From Peptococcaceae bacterium (GTDB lineage Bacteria; Bacillota; DSM-12270; Thermacetogeniales; Thermacetogeniaceae): a stretch of 7,447 nt of DNA. Every line of letters begins with the position of its first letter. Position 1 is the first letter of the stretch. Made by a program: the position numbers and the translations under genes. Of the stretch, positions 1 through 6,442 are shown piece by piece. The stretch lies in assembly GCA_003160265.1 (NCBI GenBank), contig PLQY01000020.1:23745-31191 (forward strand), given 5' to 3'. The notes under the pieces were generated by a model that was not told where the DNA came from, did not search any database, and was given only the letters and a program-made list of their open reading frames with translations.

Positions 1-2
1 TG

Positions 3-392
3 GCCGGCTGCAAGACTTCCCTGTGGCCGGAAAGCAGTGTGGCCGGCTATTACCGGCAGGCCCTGGACATGCTCTGCCAGGCGGGGATGTCCGGCGCCAT
101 GGCCTGGTGCTACGGCGATTATCACCCCTCCCTGTGGTCCCGCCCTCCTCTGAAAGACAATCCCCACGAGAGATATTTCGGCCTGTTCAGGCACGACGGG
201 TCTCCCAAGCCCGCGGTGCAGGTCTTCGGCGAGTTTGCCAACTGTCTGGCTGCAGGCAGGGGCCCAAAAACGGACCCGGAGGCGGGCGCCTGGCTCCGGG
301 GCGAGGACCGGGAGCGCTATTACGATAGCCCCCGGACCGAGTTGCCCAGGCTCTATCTTAAATACAAAGAATGTTTGGAGGTTGAATCTTGA
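3..392 (+). CDS. C-terminal part of a (beta/alpha)8-barrel glycoside hydrolase (5' end outside window)
   Basis: The frame is open from the first complete codon at position 3 to a TGA at 390-392, so this is the last 129 residues of a longer protein; the GTG at 39 is an internal Val, not a convincing start. The tail pattern, with GMSGAMAWCYGDYHPSLW followed by NPHERYFGLFRHDGSPKPA, resembles the last barrel strands of GH5-like/clan GH-A hydrolases, where a Trp near the sugar site is followed by a 'GL.R.DGS.KPA' helix cap. The catalytic glutamates are not visible; in this clan the nucleophile strand would lie just before the window. Gene context (GT4, GDP-mannose enzymes, GH130) makes a mannan- or mannoside-active enzyme plausible, but substrate cannot be read from this fragment. 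The stop overlaps the TTG start of the next gene by 4 nt, suggesting co-transcription. The family call is moderate; a GH42-like or unclassified GH-A protein is possible. Confidence 0.65.
   Translation, partial: AGCKTSLWPESSVAGYYRQALDMLCQAGMSGAMAWCYGDYHPSLWSRPPLKDNPHERYFGLFRHDGSPKPAVQVFGEFANCLAAGRGPKTDPEAGAWLRGEDRERYYDSPRTELPRLYLKYKECLEVES
377..381 (+). promoter_or_regulatory. Ribosome binding site (GGAGG) for the GT4 gene
   Basis: GGAGG lies inside the end of the upstream hydrolase gene, with a 7-nt spacer to the TTG at 389. It decides in favour of this TTG start, which also gives the expected GT4 N-terminus MKIALLSP. Confidence 0.75.
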
Positions 393-1438
393 AGATCGCT
401 CTGTTGTCTCCGATTGCCTGGAGGACACCCCCCAGGCATTATGGTCCCTGGGAGCGGGTGGTCTCCTTGCTCTGCGAAGGTCTGGTGGGCAGGGGGATCG
501 ATGTGACCCTGTTTGCCACCGGTGACTCCCTTACCAGGGGGAAGCTTGATTTTGTCTGCCCCGTGCCCTATGAAGAGGACCCGGCCATCGACCCCAAGGT
601 CTGGGAGTGCTTGCATATCGCCCATCTCTTCGAGCGGGCGGCGGAGTTTGACCTGATCCACAACCACTACGATTTTCTTCCTCTCACGTACAGCGGGCTG
701 GTGCACACACCGGTGGTCACCACCATTCACGGTTTCTCCTCTCCGAAAATTTTGCCGGTTTTCCAGCGATACGACGGGAAGAATCACTACGTTTCGATCA
801 GCGATGCCGATCGCCATCCGTCCCTTAACTATATCGCCACCGTCTACCACGGGATCGACCTGGAAGCCTTTCCGTTTGTCGGTGAGGCCGGCAGTTACCT
901 GCTCTATTTCGGACGCATTCATCCGGACAAGGGGACGGCGGAGGCGATCGAGATCGCCCGCATCTTCGGGATGCCCCTGGTGATCGCTGGGATTATCCAG
1001 GACCGGCGGTATTTTGAGGCAGAGGTGGCGCCGCGGCTGGAACGGGGCAGGGTGGAGTACATCGGATCAGTGGGGCCTGATCGGCGGGGTGGCCTGCTGG
1101 GGAATGCCTATGCCCTGCTGCACCCGATCAATTTTGAAGAGCCCTTTGGCTTGAGCGTGGTGGAGTCCATGGCGTGCGGCACTCCGGTGGTGGCTTTCAG
1201 CCGCGGCTCCATGCCGGAGATCGTCTTGCATGGGGAGACCGGTTTCCTGGTTAGCAGCGCGATCGAGGCGGCAGCCGCCCTGGAGCGGGTGCCCACCCTT
1301 GACCGGCAGGCCTGCTGCCGCTGGGTGGAGCAGCGCTTCAGCAGGGAGCGGATGGTGCAGGACTACCTGGCGGTGTACCGGCAGGTCCTGAGTGGGAATG
1401 GGGTCAGGATGCCGGTGGCTCCGGCACTTTCTTCCTGA
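389..1438 (+). CDS. GT4-family glycosyltransferase
   Basis: This is a complete 349-residue cytoplasmic GT-B fold retaining glycosyltransferase, which moves a sugar from a nucleotide-sugar donor to an unidentified acceptor. The N-terminal Rossmann half starts with MKIALLSPIAW and contains HNHYDFLPL, VTTIHGF and SISDADR stretches typical of the acceptor-side domain. The C-terminal donor half carries GRIHPDKG (residues 175-182, with Lys181 at the phosphate-contacting position of GT4 enzymes), YIGSVG, and the family E-x7-E motif EEPFGLSVVE (Glu251 and Glu259), followed by ACGTPVVAF and GETGFLV. There is no signal peptide or membrane segment. The TTG start is supported by GGAGG 7 nt upstream and by the family-typical first residues. 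It overlaps the upstream hydrolase stop by 4 nt, suggesting translational coupling. Its 3' end overlaps the convergent fusion gene by 35 nt. Family is confident; donor (GDP-mannose fits the locus) and acceptor are inference. Confidence 0.92.
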   Translation: MKIALLSPIAWRTPPRHYGPWERVVSLLCEGLVGRGIDVTLFATGDSLTRGKLDFVCPVPYEEDPAIDPKVWECLHIAHLFERAAEFDLIHNHYDFLPLTYSGLVHTPVVTTIHGFSSPKILPVFQRYDGKNHYVSISDADRHPSLNYIATVYHGIDLEAFPFVGEAGSYLLYFGRIHPDKGTAEAIEIARIFGMPLVIAGIIQDRRYFEAEVAPRLERGRVEYIGSVGPDRRGGLLGNAYALLHPINFEEPFGLSVVESMACGTPVVAFSRGSMPEIVLHGETGFLVSSAIEAAAALERVPTLDRQACCRWVEQRFSRERMVQDYLAVYRQVLSGNGVRMPVAPALSS

Positions 1439-4400
1439 TCGCCTCCGGGATCAGGTCGCCGACCCTGGCGGTGGCCAGGCAGATGTAGGTGTCTGCGGCG
1501 CCGTAATAGACCAGGATCTCATCGTCCGCATCAATCACTGCCTTGTCCTTGACCGGCACCGCTCCGCAACTGAAGACCACCCTGGGTACCCAGGAATACT
1601 CGTCACCGATCTCGTACACGGTCTCCGGGGACAGCACCGGATTGGGGGAACGGTAGAGCAGGCGCTCGGGGTTTTTCAGGTCGGTGAGGATCACGCCCAG
1701 GCGGTAGACCTGGTCCCGGTCCACTCCGTGGTAGATCAGCAGCCAGCCGTACTTGGTCTTGATCGGCTGGGATCCCGCCCCGATCTTCAGAGAGTCCCAC
1801 ATCCTGCCGGAGCGCGGCCCCAGGATGATGGAGTGCCTTTCCTTGGGGGCCGGAAACTCCAGCTTGTCAAGGTAGGAAACCCAGATGCTGGGCTCGATCC
1901 GGTGGTAGATCACGTACCTGCCGTTGATTTTCTCGGGGAACAGGATGGCGTCTTTGTCCCAGATGTCCCGAAAAGCGAAGCCCATGCGCTCCCAGCGGTC
2001 CCACCGGCGGTTCAGAAAATCGTCGATGGTAATCTCCGCGGCGGAGATCTGGGCGATCGCTCCGTCGTAGGCGGTGTAGAGCATGTAGATCTTGTCCTCG
2101 ATAATCACCGCCCGGGGGTCCTCCACGCCTTTCTTGTCCTTCTCGTCATGGGGGGTGAAGACTGGCTCCGGCAGCCTCTCCAGCACCCGGTAGCCATCGG
2201 TGATCGCCAGGCCGATGCGCGACACCCCGTCATCCCCGAACCCCCGGTAGAGCAGGTAGACCCGGTCCCTGATCCGGACCGCTGCCGCGTTCAGGACGTA
2301 CTTGCTCTCCCAGTAGTGCTCCCTGATCGGGCGCAGGATCGGGTTGTCCGGGTATCGTTCCAGCGGTTTGGCGGGGGGGTAGTCCAGGGTCTCCTGCACC
2401 ACCACGTTGATGTCCTTCTGCTTGAGCCCCAGCAAGGTGTCCAGCAGGTTCTCGCTTGCCCGGCCCTCGCCGATGAACTGGCTCACCGTGCGCATGATCT
2501 CCCCGGGGTCATATCCCAACTCGGTGTAGATCTCCTCCAGGAGGTCGTGGTTGAACCATTTCTCTTCCACGTGGCTGGACAGCGGGGGGGGAATGTCCCG
2601 ACCGCCCTTGTAGCTGTAGCTGGCCCAACTCCAGGCGGAGCAGGGGATGAAGGCGCCGTCCGCCAGGACCTGGCTCAGGCCATAGCCCTCGCACATCATC
2701 TCCAGCAGCCTGGCGTCCTGAAATGTGAGAGGTGAGGGGTTGGATGTGAGATTATCGTTGGCATTGGCCACACCAATGCATTCTGTCGGCGCCACACCCG
2801 CAAGCGGGTACCCGGACGGGCACTCACCCACATCATGCCTCTCACTTCCTAAGAGCCTGGCTGTGTTGCGAAACTGGCCAACCAGGGCGCGGTGATGGAA
2901 GTTTTCGAAGATGTTGTGCACGGAAAAGGCGGTGGTCTCGTAGCGCCCGATCAGCGAGTTGCGGATCTTGAGGCCGAGGTTCCTGCGCTCCCTGGAATAG
3001 GTCCGCAGCAGGGAGGAGTAGTTCCTGGCGATCATGATGTGCCGCTCGATGAACAGGGCAAAGCGCACCTTCGGGTAGTCCCCGCCCATCCCCTTGCTCA
3101 GCGGCCGGATCACGACCCGGGCGGTGAGCTTGTTCAGGTCGGAAATCGTACCCAGTTGCACATTGCCGCCCAGGACGTTGGGGCCGAGGACGATCGGCCG
3201 GAACTCCACTTCGCCGAGTTGCTCTGGCTTGATGTTGTCCAGTACCCAGAACAGAAGGCCGTCAGCCCACTTCCGGTTCTCGATCAGGTTGGCCAGGGTG
3301 ATGGCATCCCGGACACCCATTCTTTCCAGGAGAACCCGCGAGGTATTGCAACCGGCCGGGATCATCAAGTTCAGCGGGGCGAAGCGCAGCAGCGCCTCCT
3401 TGGGGATCTCGTCTTCTATATAGAACATCGTGCGTGAGGGAAGCTGTTTGAACAATCCGTCGACGATCTCCCCGGCGCCTTCGGGTGTGAACGGATCGCC
3501 GGGCAACAGCCGGTCCATGGCCAACTCCAGTTCTCCCATGAAATCTTTGAGGCGCTTGGCCACAGTCCGGGAGTCGCTGTTTTCGGGTACTCCCAGGCTG
3601 TTGTAGATGAAGTTGTTGAAGGCTTCCTGGTACTTGGACTGCAGGCGGTTGAACATGCCCTCGCTCCAGACAACCCGGCCTCCGCGCCCCTCGAGCTCTT
3701 TGGGCAGGGCGATGGGAATGCCCGGAATAAATTCCAGGTAGTGCTCCGGAATGATCGGCGGTTTTAGCTCTAGGGCCTTCTTTTCCCACATTTTGATGAA
3801 GTCGTCCCTCAGCAGCAGGAAGGAGTTGCGCTGGTCCTCCATGGCCGCGACCATCTCGTTGGCTGACAGGTTGTGTGGCTTGATGCTGGCGACGATCTTC
3901 AACTCCTCCCGCAGGTTGTGGGTGCGTTCCAACAGGCTGGCCAGCCTGCCGAAAAAGGCGTCGGCCAGGGCATTCAACACGTCGTCGCTGTTGACGCCGG
4001 AGATGAAGCAATAATAGAACAGGAACCAGTACACGGTATGCGACCATATCTGGCTGTCGAAGTGGAGTTCACTGGCGGCGCCAATCCGCTCGAGGTCGGC
4101 AGAGAGCACATCCGGCAGGACTGTCTCGAAGATGCTCTTGTATTGGGTCAGGCCGCGTCTGAAGACTGTGGCGATGCCGTAGGTGGAGTATTTGGGCTCA
4201 TAGGGGCTGTCTCGATACTTGTTCCAGTAGATGTCGGGGGTTCTGCGGATGAAGTTGCCTGTCAGCCAGAAGTCCTCGTCCCGTTTGATACATTCGAACA
4301 TGGTCTTGGCCAGGACTTTGAAAACATAGTTCAATTTCTCGAGATAGATGTTCTCCATCTTGATCCCGAGTTCTACCTCACAGATCTTCTTGTGCCAGCG

Positions 4401-5075
4401 GATCACCCTGGTGATCAGCCAGGGGTCGATTCCGTAATCTGTGGTGACATCTTCCCAGAATTTGATCTCGTTGACGATGTCCTCCACGATATCGTTGGCG
4501 ATGGCATAGACACCGCTGAGGGTGCTGTGAATCCTGTATCCATAGAAAACCTCCAGCAGCGGCGCTACCAGCAGGGTGTTCAGGCAGTCCTCGAAATAGT
4601 TCTTTCGGATGGTGGTGATCACGAAGTCGTATTCGGTCCTGATCGGCTCCAGGATGCGCCGCACCCAGTCCGGCTGCAGTCCATAGTTGGCCTCGGGAAC
4701 TAGGTCGGCGGTGAAGAGCAGGACGTCGGCATCCAACAGGTCGGCTATCTCCAGGATCGCCCGGATGCTCGCCCCTCTGCCGTTGCTGCCCGGCAGCATC
4801 AGAATCTCCAGGTGTGGAACCTGAAGATCGATCCCGGCGATGGCCTCCAAGGCCTCAGCCCCTTTGGGATCGCCTACGCAGACGATCAGGGCGTTACTCT
4901 GCGCCCGGACATTGGCCAGTCCCTTTTCGATCACCTGCAACACTTGGGGAAGAGTTTCCTTCTCGTTATAGAATGGCACGCCTACCACCAGGTTGATGCC
5001 GGTCAGTTTGCCGGCCTTATCCAGAGCTTCGGCAATGCTCCGGTCGAACAGGGCCTCGGTGTCTAGCGCTCCCAA
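1404..5075 (-). CDS. Fusion protein: GT-A glycosyltransferase (GT2/GT78/GT81-like) + unassigned middle region + GH130 mannoside phosphorylase
   Basis: A single 1223-residue protein. Residues about 28-260 are a GT-A glycosyltransferase: GVPFYNEKE (32-40), the phosphate-loop-like NGRG (98-101), DADVLLFTAD (115-124, Asp124 as likely metal/donor aspartate) and DYGIDPW (213-219), a pattern like mannosylglycerate and glucosyl-3-phosphoglycerate synthases. Residues about 270-900 match no family I know; they look largely helical, with an aromatic hydrophobic stretch near 342-365, and include a 49-residue insert (739-787). Residues about 905-1215 are GH130: YRG (Arg944), GVEDPR (983-988, Asp986 the likely catalytic acid), YHRIE (Arg1059), LKIGAG (Lys1097), YHGVD (His1116) and YYGAADT. 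As I recall the family, these basic residues match phosphate ligands, favouring phosphorolysis over hydrolysis. The TTG start is the first codon after an in-frame TGA, with a weak GGGTGA 6 nt upstream; it overlaps the mutase gene by 13 nt. Mannose chemistry is inferred from GH130 and the GDP-mannose neighbours. Confidence 0.9.
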   Translation of the reverse strand: MGALDTEALFDRSIAEALDKAGKLTGINLVVGVPFYNEKETLPQVLQVIEKGLANVRAQSNALIVCVGDPKGAEALEAIAGIDLQVPHLEILMLPGSNGRGASIRAILEIADLLDADVLLFTADLVPEANYGLQPDWVRRILEPIRTEYDFVITTIRKNYFEDCLNTLLVAPLLEVFYGYRIHSTLSGVYAIANDIVEDIVNEIKFWEDVTTDYGIDPWLITRVIRWHKKICEVELGIKMENIYLEKLNYVFKVLAKTMFECIKRDEDFWLTGNFIRRTPDIYWNKYRDSPYEPKYSTYGIATVFRRGLTQYKSIFETVLPDVLSADLERIGAASELHFDSQIWSHTVYWFLFYYCFISGVNSDDVLNALADAFFGRLASLLERTHNLREELKIVASIKPHNLSANEMVAAMEDQRNSFLLLRDDFIKMWEKKALELKPPIIPEHYLEFIPGIPIALPKELEGRGGRVVWSEGMFNRLQSKYQEAFNNFIYNSLGVPENSDSRTVAKRLKDFMGELELAMDRLLPGDPFTPEGAGEIVDGLFKQLPSRTMFYIEDEIPKEALLRFAPLNLMIPAGCNTSRVLLERMGVRDAITLANLIENRKWADGLLFWVLDNIKPEQLGEVEFRPIVLGPNVLGGNVQLGTISDLNKLTARVVIRPLSKGMGGDYPKVRFALFIERHIMIARNYSSLLRTYSRERRNLGLKIRNSLIGRYETTAFSVHNIFENFHHRALVGQFRNTARLLGSERHDVGECPSGYPLAGVAPTECIGVANANDNLTSNPSPLTFQDARLLEMMCEGYGLSQVLADGAFIPCSAWSWASYSYKGGRDIPPPLSSHVEEKWFNHDLLEEIYTELGYDPGEIMRTVSQFIGEGRASENLLDTLLGLKQKDINVVVQETLDYPPAKPLERYPDNPILRPIREHYWESKYVLNAAAVRIRDRVYLLYRGFGDDGVSRIGLAITDGYRVLERLPEPVFTPHDEKDKKGVEDPRAVIIEDKIYMLYTAYDGAIAQISAAEITIDDFLNRRWDRWERMGFAFRDIWDKDAILFPEKINGRYVIYHRIEPSIWVSYLDKLEFPAPKERHSIILGPRSGRMWDSLKIGAGSQPIKTKYGWLLIYHGVDRDQVYRLGVILTDLKNPERLLYRSPNPVLSPETVYEIGDEYSWVPRVVFSCGAVPVKDKAVIDADDEILVYYGAADTYICLATARVGDLIPEAIRKKVPEPPAS
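2761..2779. repeat. Perfect 7-bp hairpin inside the insertion element
   Basis: GCATTGG, a 5-nt loop CCACA, then CCAATGC. No T-run follows on either strand, so it is not a rho-independent terminator. Confidence 0.7.
2796..2820. repeat. GC-rich tandem hairpins inside the insertion element
   Basis: ACCCGC-AA-GCGGGT (2796-2809) is a perfect 6-bp stem with a 2-nt loop, followed by CCCG-GA-CGGG (2811-2820). The junction CGGGTACCCG (2805-2814) is itself a perfect 10-bp palindrome, so several mutually exclusive folds are possible. Such short-loop stems are common in REP/MITE-type mobile repeats. Confidence 0.65.
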
Positions 5076-6442
5076 TCAAAATCACCCACTTCAGAATACT
5101 GCAGTATGGCCTGTTTCATAATGCCGCAGATCCGTTCCAGGCCTTCGGGCGTTTTGGCCTCACACCTGGCCACCAGCACCGGCTGGGTGTTCGATGCCCG
5201 GACCAGGCCCCACCCTTCGGGGAAGAGCACCCGGGCCCCGTCGACGTCGACCACCTGGAAACTGCGGCGGAAGTGCTCTACCAGCTTGCCCACGACGTCG
5301 AACTTGACTTCGTCGGCGCAGGGAACCCTGGTTTCTGCCGTGGCGTAGTACACCGGTATATGAGCCAGGGACTCCGAGAGGGTCTGGGAAGTGTTGGAGA
5401 GGATCCGGATCAGCCGGCCCGCTGCATAGAAGGCATCGTCATAACCATAGTATTCGTCGGCGAAAAACATGTGTCCGGACATCTCCCCGGTGAAAACTGC
5501 TCCGGTCTCCCTCATCTTTGCCTTGATCAGGGAGTGGCCGGTCTTGTATAACAGCGGGTGGCCTCCCAGGCGCGTCACCTCGTCCACCAGGGCCTGGGAG
5601 CACTTTACCTCGATGATCGCCAGGGAACCGGGATGGCGCTCCAGAATCTCCCGCCAGTAAAGACACATCAGCTTGTCTCCCCAGATCACCTGCCCCAGTT
5701 CATCGACCACGCCGATCCGGTCGGCATCACCGTCATAGGCGATGCCCAGATCGGCGCCCTGCTGCTGCACTGTTCTCCTCAGTTCCGCCAAGTTGGCTGT
5801 TTTTACCGGGTCCGGGTGGTGGTGCGGGAAGCGGCCGTCTGATTCACAGTAGAGCGGCGTCACCTCACAGTCCCAAGCCTTCAGAATTTCTTCGGCAAAC
5901 AGGGAGGCGGTGCCGTTGCCGCAGTCCACCACAACCCGCAACCGGCGGGGGCCCAAAATAATCTTTTCCTTTAACATCGCCCGGTACGGTTCGATGATGC
6001 TCTGCTCCTGGCGGCTCCCGCTGCCGGACCGGAACCTGCCGTCCTCGATTATCTCCTTGAGGGACAGGATCTCGTTGCCGTAGATGGTGCCCTCGCCGCA
6101 GGCCAGCTTGAAGCCGTTTTCTTCAGGAGGGTTATGGCTGCCGGTGATCATCACCCCGCCGTCGATGCGGAAGAAGACTCTGGCGTAGTAGAGCATCGGC
6201 GTTACCACAGTCCCAAGGTCTATGACCAGGCAACCACTGGCCATCAGGCCGTTCACCAGGGCATCCCGCAGCCTCCCGGAGCTGAGGCGGTTGTCCCGTC
6301 CTACCAGCACCTGGTTTGAGCCGTGCTCCTGGACGTAGGTCCCGAAAGCCTGTCCGATCAGCCTGGCTGTCTCGTCGGTGAGGTCCTGCCCGGCATGGCC
6401 GCGGATGTCATACTGCCGGAAGATCAGGGGGTTTATGCTCAA
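5063..6442 (-). CDS. manB: Phosphomannomutase/phosphoglucomutase
   Basis: A complete 459-residue cytoplasmic alpha-D-phosphohexomutase interconverting hexose-6-phosphate and hexose-1-phosphate; here it probably makes mannose-1-phosphate for GDP-mannose. All four family loops are visible: the phosphoserine loop TGSHNPPE with catalytic Ser102, the magnesium loop DGDADRIG (Asp237, Asp239, Asp241), the sugar-recognition loop GEMSGH (319-324) and the phosphate-binding RASNTQP (415-421). The N-terminal IFRQYDIRG and the FPHHHPDP segment (205-212) are characteristic of the bacterial PMM/PGM subgroup, and length is normal. The TTG start directly follows the TAA of the upstream guanylyltransferase (TAATTG) and has a full AAGGAGGT site 7 nt before it. 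Its last codons overlap the start of the fusion gene. Preference for mannose over glucose cannot be read from sequence; the neighbouring manC supports mannose. Confidence 0.95.
   Translation of the reverse strand: MSINPLIFRQYDIRGHAGQDLTDETARLIGQAFGTYVQEHGSNQVLVGRDNRLSSGRLRDALVNGLMASGCLVIDLGTVVTPMLYYARVFFRIDGGVMITGSHNPPEENGFKLACGEGTIYGNEILSLKEIIEDGRFRSGSGSRQEQSIIEPYRAMLKEKIILGPRRLRVVVDCGNGTASLFAEEILKAWDCEVTPLYCESDGRFPHHHPDPVKTANLAELRRTVQQQGADLGIAYDGDADRIGVVDELGQVIWGDKLMCLYWREILERHPGSLAIIEVKCSQALVDEVTRLGGHPLLYKTGHSLIKAKMRETGAVFTGEMSGHMFFADEYYGYDDAFYAAGRLIRILSNTSQTLSESLAHIPVYYATAETRVPCADEVKFDVVGKLVEHFRRSFQVVDVDGARVLFPEGWGLVRASNTQPVLVARCEAKTPEGLERICGIMKQAILQYSEVGDFDWER
5082..5087 (-). promoter_or_regulatory. 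Weak ribosome binding site (GGGTGA) for the fusion gene
   Basis: On the - strand GGGTGA ends 6 nt before the TTG at 5075, inside the end of the mutase gene. An in-frame TGA sits directly before the TTG, and no ATG or GTG follows before the conserved glycosyltransferase strand. The site is poor, so translation may depend on coupling to the upstream gene. Confidence 0.45.

Larger units (their letters stand above)
2707..2861. repeat. In-frame palindromic insertion element flanked by 8-bp direct repeats
   Basis: AGCCTGGC occurs at 2707-2714 and again at 2854-2861, enclosing 139 bp; repeat to repeat the period is 147 bp, exactly 49 codons. Just inside the repeats are inverted ends: GTGAGAGG (2725-2732) pairs with CCTCTCAC (2838-2845) and GATGTG (2743-2748) with CACATC (2829-2834). 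GTGAG occurs three times on the left (2725, 2732, 2746) and CTCAC twice on the right (2823, 2841). The centre has compact hairpins. On the coding strand both repeat copies read as Ala-Arg-Leu in the same frame, and deleting one period leaves NTARLLEMMCEGYG, a seamless join. The insert peptide is rich in Pro, Gly, Ser and Asn, unlike the helical residues on both sides. This resembles in-frame palindromic elements such as the Rickettsia RPE in style, but I do not recognise the family. Insertion with target-site duplication is inference. Confidence 0.6.

Noticed and set aside
353..922. 189-codon open frame on the - strand opposite the GT4 gene
   Set aside because: Antisense to a well-supported GT4 gene; no domain or ribosome binding site found.
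1392..2735. 447-codon open frame on the + strand, opposite the fusion gene
   Set aside because: It is antisense to the GH130 domain and the insertion element. Its product is a Val/Asp/Gly/Pro/Gln-rich string with no recognisable domain, as expected from the complement of a GC-rich gene.
2761..2820. Hairpins considered as a rho-independent terminator
   Set aside because: They lie inside a continuous open reading frame and have no following T-run on either strand.
2721..2850. Repeated GTGAG/CTCAC boxes considered as a CRISPR or tandem repeat array
   Set aside because: The units are only 5 nt, unevenly spaced and inverted between the two ends, with no repeat-spacer regularity.
2707..2861. Insert considered as an intein or homing element
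   Set aside because: At 49 residues it is far too short, with no splicing-junction residues (no Cys/Ser at its start, no His-Asn at its end) and no endonuclease motif.
3262..4047. 261-codon open frame on the - strand within the fusion gene
   Set aside because: An alternate-frame shadow of the fusion gene with Arg/Gln/Pro-rich composition and no motif.
3873..4703. 276-codon open frame on the + strand opposite the fusion gene
   Set aside because: Complement of the glycosyltransferase and middle regions; Val/Asp/Gly-rich without motifs.
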